Shown piece by piece: positions 1 to 5,796 of a stretch of DNA of 5,934 nucleotides (its first letter is position 1; the number at the start of each line of letters is the position of its first letter). Position numbers and translations under genes: made by a program. The DNA comes from Pseudomonadota bacterium. Its GTDB lineage: Bacteria; Pseudomonadota; Gammaproteobacteria; Steroidobacterales; Steroidobacteraceae. Where the stretch lies: NCBI GenBank assembly GCA_021808195.1, contig JAKBCE010000154.1, positions 1 to 5,934 of the forward strand, written 5' to 3'. The notes under the pieces are model-generated. The model was not told the DNA's origin, made no database searches, and saw only the letters and a list, made by a program, of their open reading frames with translations.

Positions 1-2260
1 CGGGCGTCCAGTCGCCGACCACGAGGCTCGAGGCGTTGCCCTCGCTGAACTGTGAGGGGTGGGTGACATCGAGCGCGAAGATGTCTGCGCCGCCGGCACC
101 GAGCCCGCTCACCAGCCAGGTGTGCCAGGCGCCGTTGTAGTACAGGTCGCCGACGCCCGGGGAAGCGTCGACGTAAAAGTTGTGGCCGTACTGCGGATTC
201 GAATAATCGAGGTTGGCGTCGGTGCTGTTGTGGATATCCGCGGCGACCACCTGCGGCATGTACGCGAGTACTTCCTCGCCGGTATTGTTCGTGCTGTCGA
301 ACGTGCTGCCGTTGGAATTGAAGTTGCCGGCTGAGAAGGCGTGCAGGAAGCCGTCATTGGCACCGACATAAACCACGTTGAGCCTGCTCGCCTCGGCGGC
401 GGTGTACTGCTGGTAACTCTGACCTGAGTTCTCCGACATCGTGGCGGTGGGGTAGAGCTTGTCCTGCCAGGTCACCGGCGTCTCGTAGGCGCTGTAGACC
501 ATCTTCGAGGGCGGGCCGACCCAGGCCGGGCTCGAATCCACGATGTCGCCGAGCACCCCGTCGCGGTCGCGGAACAGACCTGTGGCCTGCGGTGTGATTT
601 CATTGGAACGGTCACCACGCAGGTATTGGACGAGATCCTGGCCCCACGTGGTGGTCTGTCCGGAATCCAGGGCGTTTTGCTCCGATGTCGACAGATCCGA
701 CCACTCGAAGGGAATGCCAGTCGTGCCGCTCCAGGTGAGCATGGCGCGGGTGCTCGGGGACTCCGGGCTGATGGCACCGCTCTGCCCGGTGCTGCCGCAC
801 GTGCTGCCGCTCGGCACTCCCGTCAGGACGCACGATGCATCCCAATTAGCGGCCGTCGCAATCGAGAGGCCGCCGGTGCTGGTGGCAACAAGGCTGTACG
901 CCGTGAGGTCGCCGGTCCAGTCCGAGGGATTGTAGTAACTGAAATACTCCTGCGTGCCGTTTTGGACGCGCGAGGATTCCTGCTGGTTGACGGTCGAGGA
1001 ACTCTGGGCCTGCGTCGCGGGCGTCGCTTTGAAGCACAACAGTTCGTGAATATTCGTGCCGCCGCCGCTCGATCCGGCGAACCCGAACCGCAGCGAGGAG
1101 GGGAGCGGCGCGTTCGACGACGTGATGCTCTGATTTTGCAGCACCCCGATCCACGAGCCGCCGTTGTACGAGTACCAGAGGCTCAGCAGTCCATCGGAGG
1201 TGATTTTCAGTCGATACGTAATGGGAGTCGCATCCTGGCGCGAATAACCTCCCGCGGCGTATTCGTCGGCAATGTTATCAGTGACTATGGCACTGGCATT
1301 GGGAATCGCCGGATAGTCCAGAACCGTCGTTGAGGTTTCTTTCTGGTACCCCGATCCATCATTGGTCACATCGCCCGAGAAATTCCACAGAACACCTGTC
1401 TTGCATGTGTCCAGCACCGCGGTCGTCTGTTCGCTGGTCGTCAGTCCGCTGGGATAGTCGTCGGGGTACGTCTGGTTGAGCCACGACCAGGAAATGCTGC
1501 CGGCTCCGCGCATGCCGATCCGATTGGCGTACTGCCCGGTGCCGCTGGCCGTGTTGTCGCCACGATTGAGAAAATTTCCGAACTCGTCGATGCCCAGCCC
1601 AAGGTACGCTCCGAGCATGCCGTGATAGGGATCAGTTTCGCGGTAGTTCGTATTCGAGCAGGAATACCCGAGACTTCCTCCATACGAGCCGATCGCGTCA
1701 TTTGAGTCCGATTTCCATGGGCTGTCGTCGGTAGCGTCAATCAGAAAAAAGCTCATGCCGTCCGCGCCGTCGCTTCGGCCCTGAGGGAAACCGTTACCGT
1801 TGTTATAGCTGTTACCCCTATAAGTCACGGTTTTGAATGTGATATCGAGGCCCTGATTGGTCGAAAATGTGTCAGCGGATATGATCGCGCCATTCTGGTT
1901 GTAGCCGCCGCTGCTGCAGCTGCTGTCGGTGCATCCGTTTGTGAAGCGCAGCGCACCATAGCCGACGGGATCGGGCAGCGTCTGGCTGGAGCCGGATGTA
2001 CCATTGTACCCACCGACCAGCGGCTCGTTGTAGGCACCATCTTCGGCGCACCCTGGTGGACTTCCCGGTCCGTGACTGATCTCGCCATTGCCACTCGTCG
2101 AACTTGCAGTGAGGCAAGCGAAGCCGTAGTAGAACCAGCTGTTCTCCGTGCTCGTGCCGGTGAAATTCTCCGATACGTTTACGGTGGCGTACGCGGCAAA
2201 CGCGTGCAGCACAAAGGCCGCGACGAATGCTGCTAGCCAGGTTTGTTTTTGACGCAACAT
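1..2260 (-). CDS. pilY1: PilY1 type IV pilus tip adhesin with N-terminal lectin-like domain (partial, C-terminus outside window)
   Basis: The frame is open from ATG at 2260 to the window edge, giving 753 residues; family members are usually well over 1000. GGAGG lies 7 bases before the ATG. Residues 1-25 look like a Sec signal peptide ending AYA. Residues about 27-412 resemble a bacterial L-type lectin: DGADGMSFFLID (165-175 area), GGSLGY (194-199), LGLGIDEFGN (220-229), then a closing strand LRFGFAGSS and IHELLCF (390-410). The PilY1 core follows: YLRGDRSNE (546-554), VLGDIVDSSP (569-578), YVGANDGFLHAF (631-642, first propeller blade), and GLGAGGADIFALDVT (719-733). In studied bacteria PilY1 sits at the pilus tip on the minor-pilin complex, promotes pilus extension and mediates adhesion and surface sensing. 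P. aeruginosa PilY1 has a von Willebrand A domain where this protein has the lectin-like module. Nine cysteines are spread over the visible part, consistent with an exported protein. PilY1 identity is certain; glycan binding is inferred. Confidence 0.93.
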   Translation of the reverse strand, partial: MLRQKQTWLAAFVAAFVLHAFAAYATVNVSENFTGTSTENSWFYYGFACLTASSTSGNGEISHGPGSPPGCAEDGAYNEPLVGGYNGTSGSSQTLPDPVGYGALRFTNGCTDSSCSSGGYNQNGAIISADTFSTNQGLDITFKTVTYRGNSYNNGNGFPQGRSDGADGMSFFLIDATDDSPWKSDSNDAIGSYGGSLGYSCSNTNYRETDPYHGMLGAYLGLGIDEFGNFLNRGDNTASGTGQYANRIGMRGAGSISWSWLNQTYPDDYPSGLTTSEQTTAVLDTCKTGVLWNFSGDVTNDGSGYQKETSTTVLDYPAIPNASAIVTDNIADEYAAGGYSRQDATPITYRLKITSDGLLSLWYSYNGGSWIGVLQNQSITSSNAPLPSSLRFGFAGSSGGGTNIHELLCFKATPATQAQSSSTVNQQESSRVQNGTQEYFSYYNPSDWTGDLTAYSLVATSTGGLSIATAANWDASCVLTGVPSGSTCGSTGQSGAISPESPSTRAMLTWSGTTGIPFEWSDLSTSEQNALDSGQTTTWGQDLVQYLRGDRSNEITPQATGLFRDRDGVLGDIVDSSPAWVGPPSKMVYSAYETPVTWQDKLYPTATMSENSGQSYQQYTAAEASRLNVVYVGANDGFLHAFSAGNFNSNGSTFDSTNNTGEEVLAYMPQVVAADIHNSTDANLDYSNPQYGHNFYVDASPGVGDLYYNGAWHTWLVSGLGAGGADIFALDVTHPSQFSEGNASSLVVGDWTP

Positions 2261-2267
2261 GGACGGA

Positions 2268-2272
2268 CCTCC
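2268..2272 (-). promoter_or_regulatory. Ribosome binding site of pilY1
   Basis: GGAGG on the minus strand, 7 bases before ATG 2260. It lies in the 18-base gap after the pilX stop and supports this ATG, which is followed directly by a good signal peptide. Confidence 0.8.
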
Positions 2273-2278
2273 GCGCGC

Positions 2279-2863
2279 TTACGGGCTCGTGGCGGATGCA
2301 ACGGGACGGATGATCTGGTAGACGCTCTCGACGACCGCGACGGTTGACTGCGAGCCGCCGAAGGACCAGGCATCCACGATGTAATCGGTGGCATTGGCGA
2401 CGGTGGCATCCTCGCCGAGCTCGCCGATGTAGGCGACCGGTGCCTGGTAGAAACTGTTCGCGCCGCCGGTGGTGCTGATGGTGAGCGCATTGTTCGGGTT
2501 GTAGGCAAAGCCGACCGCAGTGCCGCTGATGTACCAGGGCGCGTTGGCCACCTGTCCGCCGCTGATCTGTTTGACCAGTGGTTGATTGCAGATCACCGGC
2601 GCGGCCGTCGCCGCCGGATCGGTCGAACAGTCAATTGGCGCGACGCTCTCGATGTTGCTGATCAGCCATTGCTCGGCGTACTGCTGGGCGCTGTTGGCGC
2701 CCTGCAGTGCACGCTGCTTGTCAAGAGTGTTGCCGGCGATACGGTTTTCCAGGCCGACGCCGCGGAACATCGCGAGCGCCAGGATGGTGACGACGAGCAG
2801 CAACAGCAGCGTGGTGATCAGGACCATGCCGCGCGACTGGCGGGGTTCGTGCGCAAGACGCAT
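2279..2863 (-). CDS. pilX: PilX minor pilin (PilX N-terminal family)
   Basis: This 194-residue protein has the PilX family signature: a short basic leader ending RQSRG (residues 8-12), a cut after Gly12, and a leucine-rich helix (about 15-33). The family motif GLENRIAGNTLDKQRALQGAN follows (in the 37-57 region), close to the usual 'LEERMAGN..D...AFQAAE'. The C-terminal part ends in a strand-rich VVESVYQIIRP, as in the family. After cleavage, position +5 is Thr17 rather than the Glu found in FimT, PilV and PilW here; the tip-located GspK-like pseudopilins also lack this Glu. PilX works with FimU, PilV, PilW and PilY1 to prime pilus assembly. The start was chosen at ATG 2863: GGGAGG lies 9 bases upstream, whereas the in-frame TTG at 2869 is only 3 bases from it. 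The gap from the pilW stop is 2 bases. Confidence 0.93.
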   Translation of the reverse strand: MRLAHEPRQSRGMVLITTLLLLLVVTILALAMFRGVGLENRIAGNTLDKQRALQGANSAQQYAEQWLISNIESVAPIDCSTDPAATAAPVICNQPLVKQISGGQVANAPWYISGTAVGFAYNPNNALTISTTGGANSFYQAPVAYIGELGEDATVANATDYIVDAWSFGGSQSTVAVVESVYQIIRPVASATSP

Positions 2864-2865
2864 GC

Positions 2866-3714
2866 TCAATTGCCTCCCGCGCGGCCCATGATGTCTATGA
2901 CCTTGGTGAAGGTCACGGTCTTGGGCTGCCCGGCCTCATTCTGAAGCGGGTTGACGAAAGTCACCGTGATGCGTGCCGCGGTCACTTCGGTCCAGTCGGT
3001 CGGCGTCATGTCGCCGGCCGGGACGTAGACGTTGACTGCGTAATCACCGGGCGTCGTGACCTGGCCAGTGGGCACGTGCAGACCGTAGTCGATTTGCATG
3101 TACTCCACATTCTTCACCAGCTGCACAGGCGTGGTTGCGGCCCAGGCATTGCCGGCCTCGAGTGCACAATAGAGAAAACTGTCCGCGGGTTTACTCGGAT
3201 CCGGATCCGGTGCCGTCTGGATGTAGAAATAGTTCGTGTAGACGACGTTGCCGCCGCTCGTGTTCGACGTTCCGTCGCAGAGCGGAATGCCATCGCCGCT
3301 GGCGGTCATATAGCGCACCGCGAGCGTATCGAGGCTGTACGTCTGTCCATTCGCACTCTGCGTCGTGTGCAGCCCGTAGAGCGTCTGGCCGGTGGCGAAC
3401 GTGAGGGCATCGCCGGCGTTGTTCGGCACCGTTGTGTTCTGTGCCGGGAAGGCGGTCACGATCGAATTCGTGGCCGGATCCGGGTAGTAGCCGGCGGACT
3501 GCACCACTTCGGTGAGCAGCGTCATGGCGAAACGCTCTTCATCATCGAGCTTCTGCAGCCCCGTGCGGTCGGCATACGAGGTGTGCACGCTCTGCTCGAT
3601 AATGATGACCCCGCCGATCAGGAACAGCGCGATGACGATGGCGACGAGCAGCTCGACGAGCGAGTAGCCGCGCTCGCGCGCAGGGGTGTTCGGGGTTCTC
3701 AGTCGCCTGTTCAT
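2866..3714 (-). CDS. pilW: PilW minor pilin
   Basis: This 282-residue protein has a class III prepilin leader: a basic 16-residue leader ending RERG, then YSLVELLVAIVIALFLIGGV. The PilD cut follows Gly16 and Glu21 is the +5 glutamate needed for assembly. After the helix, the segment DRTGLQKLDDEERFAMTLL with SAGYY (50-77 region) matches the PilW pattern in which a helix ending 'ENGRFAL..L..D...AGY' follows the membrane segment. The C-terminal half holds two cysteines (in PLCDG and LYCAL) and ends with the strand VTVTFVNPL and a short basic tail. In the priming complex PilW contacts PilX and PilV below PilY1. The start ATG overlaps the pilV TGA as ATGA and only a weak GGTGG-like sequence precedes it, so translation is probably coupled to pilV. 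An in-frame open extension upstream to 3897 lies inside pilV and was not used. Confidence 0.94.
   Translation of the reverse strand: MNRRLRTPNTPARERGYSLVELLVAIVIALFLIGGVIIIEQSVHTSYADRTGLQKLDDEERFAMTLLTEVVQSAGYYPDPATNSIVTAFPAQNTTVPNNAGDALTFATGQTLYGLHTTQSANGQTYSLDTLAVRYMTASGDGIPLCDGTSNTSGGNVVYTNYFYIQTAPDPDPSKPADSFLYCALEAGNAWAATTPVQLVKNVEYMQIDYGLHVPTGQVTTPGDYAVNVYVPAGDMTPTDWTEVTAARITVTFVNPLQNEAGQPKTVTFTKVIDIMGRAGGN
2873..2878 (-). promoter_or_regulatory. Ribosome binding site that decides the pilX start
   Basis: GGGAGG on the minus strand, inside the last codons of pilW. Spacing is 9 bases to ATG 2863 but only 3 to the alternative TTG 2869, which favours the ATG. Confidence 0.7.
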
Positions 3715-4289
3715 GGCGAGACCACCAGCTGGTAAGACTGATTCTGCAGCGCCGCGCTGCCTTGTTCCTGGGCCGTTGCGTTCGCGATGTTTTCCGTCCA
3801 GCCGACGGTGATCGTGCAGTACACCTGCAGGTTCGCATCCTGGCATTGGATCTGGCTCTTGGCGCTCGGCAGCAGGCTCTGCATGGCGAGTGCCCATTGC
3901 TCGAGATCGTAACCGGCCATGTTCGCCGGCGTGCAGTAGCTCACTGCCGTCGATTCGCAGGCCTGCGGATTGGCGACGGCGGCGCTGATGCCGCTACTGA
4001 GGGTGGCATCGCCCGAGGCGCTCACCATCGGGGCATTCGTCGGGTCGACGGTCACGCTCACCGGGGCGGCAATGTCCGCCCAGTAATCCCGGTTTGCATG
4101 CATCGAGGCGGCGAGGCTCGAGGCCTCGAGCGCCACCAGTGCGCGCACCCGAGAGACGCCACTGTCGGCGATCAGCAGCGCCTGCATCTTTGCGATGCCG
4201 AGCAGGCCCACCGAGACGATGATCAGGGCGACCAGAACCTCGACCAGGCTGAAGCCGCGTGCGGCCGATGGCATGCCGGGGCGTTTCAT
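3711..4289 (-). CDS. pilV: PilV minor pilin
   Basis: This 192-residue protein has a 12-residue leader ending AARG, cut after Gly12, then FSLVEVLVALIIVSVGLLGI with the +5 Glu17. The phrase LVEVLVAL..VSVGLLGIAKMQ is characteristic of the PilV family, as is the MHANRDYW segment (63-70), equivalent to the usual 'DRMRANR'. Four cysteines lie in the periplasmic part (around 111, 120, 150 and 157), enough for two disulfides. PilV belongs to the minor-pilin priming complex with FimU, PilW and PilX. The start ATG overlaps the upstream TGA as ATGA and lacks a clear Shine-Dalgarno sequence, so translation probably depends on ribosomes finishing fimT. An open in-frame extension to 4355 was rejected because it would put about 22 extra residues before the leader and overlap fimT. 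Confidence 0.93.
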   Translation of the reverse strand: MKRPGMPSAARGFSLVEVLVALIIVSVGLLGIAKMQALLIADSGVSRVRALVALEASSLAASMHANRDYWADIAAPVSVTVDPTNAPMVSASGDATLSSGISAAVANPQACESTAVSYCTPANMAGYDLEQWALAMQSLLPSAKSQIQCQDANLQVYCTITVGWTENIANATAQEQGSAALQNQSYQLVVSP

Positions 4290-4906
4290 TGACAATTCGC
4301 GTCGGTGGAGTGCATGGCGGTGCTCATCATGCCGGACTGGCTGAGATACAGACATCGCGTGTACTGCGCGTCGTCGTTCTTGTCTTTGAGCGTCAGGGTC
4401 AACTGCGCGACGCCGAGATTCGCGAAACCATCACGATTGAACATGACGGCATTGACGTCATCGGCGTCAGTAAAGGTGTCACCGCTGCTGAAGGCGCTCT
4501 GCACACGCAGCACCTGATCGCCGGCGCCGCTGTCGTAGTTCTTGGTGCCGCCCACGTCGCTGAACACGAGCCATCCATGATCCCAGTTCTGCGCACCGGT
4601 GGCAGCACAGGAGTAGGGCTGCGTGGTCTGATCGGCAATGCACACCGTGACGGGCTGTCCCTGACGTACGGCTTCGGAGCGGGCGTACTGCAGGTCTCCG
4701 AGCAGCGCATTAAGTTCCGCGCTCATACGGCTCGAGGTAGTCACATATTGATAGGTCGGGATGCCGATGCCGGCCAGAATCGCGATGATCAGCATCACGA
4801 TGACCAGCTCAAACATCGTCACGCCGCGCTGACGATACGCAGGTTCGCCCGACGCAGGGCGGTGCTCGTGAATTGGAGGCTGCGGATACACGGTTGTTCT
4901 GATCAT
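4286..4906 (-). CDS. fimT: GspH/FimT-family minor pilin in the FimU position
   Basis: This 206-residue protein is cut after Gly28 (YRQRG), giving mature VTMFELVIVMLIIAILAGIG with the +5 Glu33. The GspH/FimT domain follows: the helix NALLGDLQYARSEAVRQGQ (66-84), the strand VTVCIA, WDHGWLVFSD (108-117), FNRDGFA (156-162) and RCLYLSQSGMMS (184-195). In P. aeruginosa the first gene of this cluster is fimU; many other genomes call it fimT, so FimU is the likely functional match. Its role is to join the tip minor-pilin complex to the major pilin fibre. Oddities: the 28-residue leader is long for a class III leader. AGGGGAG is only 2 bases before the ATG; a downstream in-frame GTG at 4891 has no better site. 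The C-terminal GRxR motif reported to bind DNA in Legionella FimT is absent, with GMMS in its place. Four cysteines are present (89, 100, 185, 205). Confidence 0.92.
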   Translation of the reverse strand: MIRTTVYPQPPIHEHRPASGEPAYRQRGVTMFELVIVMLIIAILAGIGIPTYQYVTTSSRMSAELNALLGDLQYARSEAVRQGQPVTVCIADQTTQPYSCAATGAQNWDHGWLVFSDVGGTKNYDSGAGDQVLRVQSAFSSGDTFTDADDVNAVMFNRDGFANLGVAQLTLTLKDKNDDAQYTRCLYLSQSGMMSTAMHSTDANCQ

Positions 4907-4908
4907 CG

Positions 4909-4915
4909 CTCCCCT
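4909..4915 (-). promoter_or_regulatory. Ribosome binding site of fimT, unusually close to the start
   Basis: AGGGGAG on the minus strand with only 2 bases before ATG 4906. It is the only purine-rich anti-SD match near the operon's first gene. The short spacing leaves the exact start slightly uncertain. Confidence 0.45.
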
Positions 4916-4925
4916 AATGAGGCGT

Positions 4926-4931
4926 ACTGTA
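4926..4931 (-). promoter_or_regulatory. Possible -10 element of the pilin operon promoter
   Basis: TACAGT on the minus strand agrees with TATAAT at four of six positions and would start transcription near 4919, about 13 bases before the ATG. The -35 region at 17-bp spacing (TCGTGA) is poor, as expected only if an activator helps. An alternative, even weaker -10 (TATCGG, 4982-4987) would place the operator near -40. The call is tentative. Confidence 0.2.
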
Positions 4932-5005
4932 CCGGCGCGCGCAGCGACTCACGAGCACCGCCGACCAGCGGCGCAAGAGGACCGATAGACGGCACCGGAT
5001 GTGAC

Positions 5006-5021
5006 TGTGACGCCATTCACA
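5006..5021. promoter_or_regulatory. CRP/Vfr/Clp-type operator, exact TGTGA-N6-TCACA palindrome
   Basis: The plus strand reads TGTGACGCCATTCACA, both half-sites of the CRP-family core without mismatch. One flank extends to TCACATTT, matching the longer E. coli consensus arm. A second overlapping TGTGAC copy starts at 5000. The site lies between the convergence-free genes for peroxiredoxin and fimT, centred about 108 bp before the fimT ATG. Ten fixed bases are expected about 0.006 times in a window this size under equal base use. CRP homologues (Vfr in Pseudomonas, Clp in Xanthomonas) recognise this core and are known to control type IV pili or virulence genes. Regulation of this operon by such a protein is inferred. 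Confidence 0.7.
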
Positions 5022-5092
5022 TTTTGCGGCTTCGCGACACGCCGGCCGTGGCGGCGGGCACCCGTGAAGCCCAGCGTGACCCTGCGTCAAAG

Positions 5093-5119
5093 CCCGCGCG
5101 CAGGTGCCCTGCGCGCGGG
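5093..5119 (-). terminator. Strong GC hairpin after the peroxiredoxin gene, probable terminator
   Basis: A perfect 11-bp inverted repeat (CCCGCGCGCAG / CTGCGCGCGGG) with a 5-base loop starts 24 bases after the peroxiredoxin stop. On the minus strand it is followed by CTTTG, a very short T run, so termination may be only partly intrinsic. It separates the peroxiredoxin transcript from the pilin operon. Confidence 0.6.
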
Positions 5120-5143
5120 TATCGATGCGTCGATCAGCGCAGT

Positions 5144-5698
5144 TCAGTGCTTGGGACGGTGCAGGTGTGCGGCGTCCCAGCGTCGCACCGCGCGCAATGT
5201 GTTGGCGACATGCCGGCGGGGATCGAGATTGGTGTACGAGTAGAACACCCGATCCTGCGGCGTGATGACATAAGACACCCGGTTCGCGAGCATCGGGTTC
5301 GACGGCAGCACGGCGTCGTAGGCCTTCATGATCCGGCCGGTGGTATCGGCTGCAACCGGGAATTTCTTGCGGCATGCGCTCACCGAGAAGCGTTTGAGCT
5401 TCGCGATCGAGTCGTGCGAGACCCCGATGACGGTGGCCCCGAGCGCCTTGAATTTCGGCATCGCGTCGGCGAACAGATGCGCTTCCAGCGTGCAGCCGGG
5501 AGTGAAGGCCGCCAGATAGAAGTAGAGGACCACCGGACCCTTCTTCAGGGCCCGCGCGAGCGAGAACGGATAGGTCTTGCCGCCGAGCGTGGCGGTGGCC
5601 GTGAACAGCGGGGCGCGTGTGCCGTCGGGCAGCGCGGCTAAAGCACTCTGCGTTCCGAGCAGCGCCAGCATCAGCGCGAGAACAAGGGGACGTCTCAT
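5144..5698 (-). CDS. Exported peroxiredoxin of the BCP/PrxQ (AhpC/TSA) type
   Basis: This 184-residue protein has a Sec signal peptide (1-21, ending SALA, then ALPDG), so the enzyme probably works in the periplasm or on the envelope. The thioredoxin-like peroxidase fold shows VVLYFYLAAFTPGCTLEA (56-73). Cys69 in TPGCT is the peroxidatic cysteine that reduces H2O2 or organic peroxides, and Thr66 is the usual partner. VIGVSHDS (90-97), FPVAAD (113-118) and NRVSYVI (139-145, Arg140 the probable catalytic arginine) follow family order. The usual PrxQ resolving cysteine five residues on is His74. The only other cysteine in the mature protein is Cys109, in the helix that supplies the resolving cysteine in Xylella PrxQ, though four residues further along by alignment. 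The start ATG has GGAGG 6 bases upstream; longer in-frame openings add sequence before the signal peptide and were rejected. It lies upstream of the pilin operon, but a hairpin separates them, so a functional link is not implied. Confidence 0.9.
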   Translation of the reverse strand: MRRPLVLALMLALLGTQSALAALPDGTRAPLFTATATLGGKTYPFSLARALKKGPVVLYFYLAAFTPGCTLEAHLFADAMPKFKALGATVIGVSHDSIAKLKRFSVSACRKKFPVAADTTGRIMKAYDAVLPSNPMLANRVSYVITPQDRVFYSYTNLDPRRHVANTLRAVRRWDAAHLHRPKH

Positions 5699-5704
5699 GA
5701 CTCG

Positions 5705-5709
5705 CCTCC
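5705..5709 (-). promoter_or_regulatory. Ribosome binding site that fixes the peroxiredoxin start
   Basis: GGAGG on the minus strand, 6 bases before ATG 5698. Together with the immediate signal peptide it excludes the longer in-frame opening that runs upstream to 5908. Confidence 0.8.
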
Positions 5710-5768
5710 GGGGTTGAACTGCGCGGCGCATCATCGCGCAAAGTCCGCGCAGCGTCACGCTGGCGGGC

Positions 5769-5792
5769 GCGCAAGTCCACCGGGACTTGCGC
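5769..5792 (-). terminator. Perfect 10-bp hairpin after the edge gene, possible terminator or attenuator
   Basis: GCGCAAGTCC and GGACTTGCGC pair perfectly around a 4-base loop, starting 4 bases after the stop codon at 5797. No T run follows on either strand, so a classical intrinsic terminator is not shown. A third, near-identical arm (GGACTTTGCGC, 5736-5746) lies just downstream and could compete for pairing. Confidence 0.5.
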
Positions 5793-5796
5793 CGGC

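Noticed and set aside
626..1333. Plus-strand open frame of 235 codons within pilY1
   Set aside because: It is antisense to the continuous PilY1 reading frame, and its composition is that of a shadow frame.
1..2260. Possibility that pilY1 is broken, because several short frames overlap it
   Set aside because: Codon-by-codon translation from ATG 2260 to base 1 shows no stop or frameshift; the frame is simply cut by the window edge.
3076..3735. Plus-strand open frame of 219 codons within pilW
   Set aside because: It is antisense to PilW, whose prepilin leader and family motif are clear; it has no recognisable domain.
4959..4973. Small inverted repeat CGCCG-ACCAG-CGGCG before fimT
   Set aside because: A 5-bp GC stem is common in DNA of this composition; there is no support for a regulatory RNA structure.
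5121..5134. Small inverted repeat ATCGA-TGCG-TCGAT after the peroxiredoxin stop
   Set aside because: The stem is only 5 bp, next to a much stronger hairpin, and is likely chance.
4259..5641. Plus-strand open frame of 460 codons across the fimT-peroxiredoxin region
   Set aside because: It is antisense to two clearly recognised genes and an intergenic region with a terminator and operator. It shows no domain, is rich in Arg, Gly and His as expected of a shadow frame in GC-rich DNA, and has no ribosome site noted.
4914..5780. Minus-strand open frame of 288 codons over the peroxiredoxin gene
   Set aside because: It is another frame of the peroxiredoxin gene, which has a signal peptide, catalytic motif and ribosome site. 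The frame's product is Arg- and Ala-rich without motifs and runs through the terminator hairpin.
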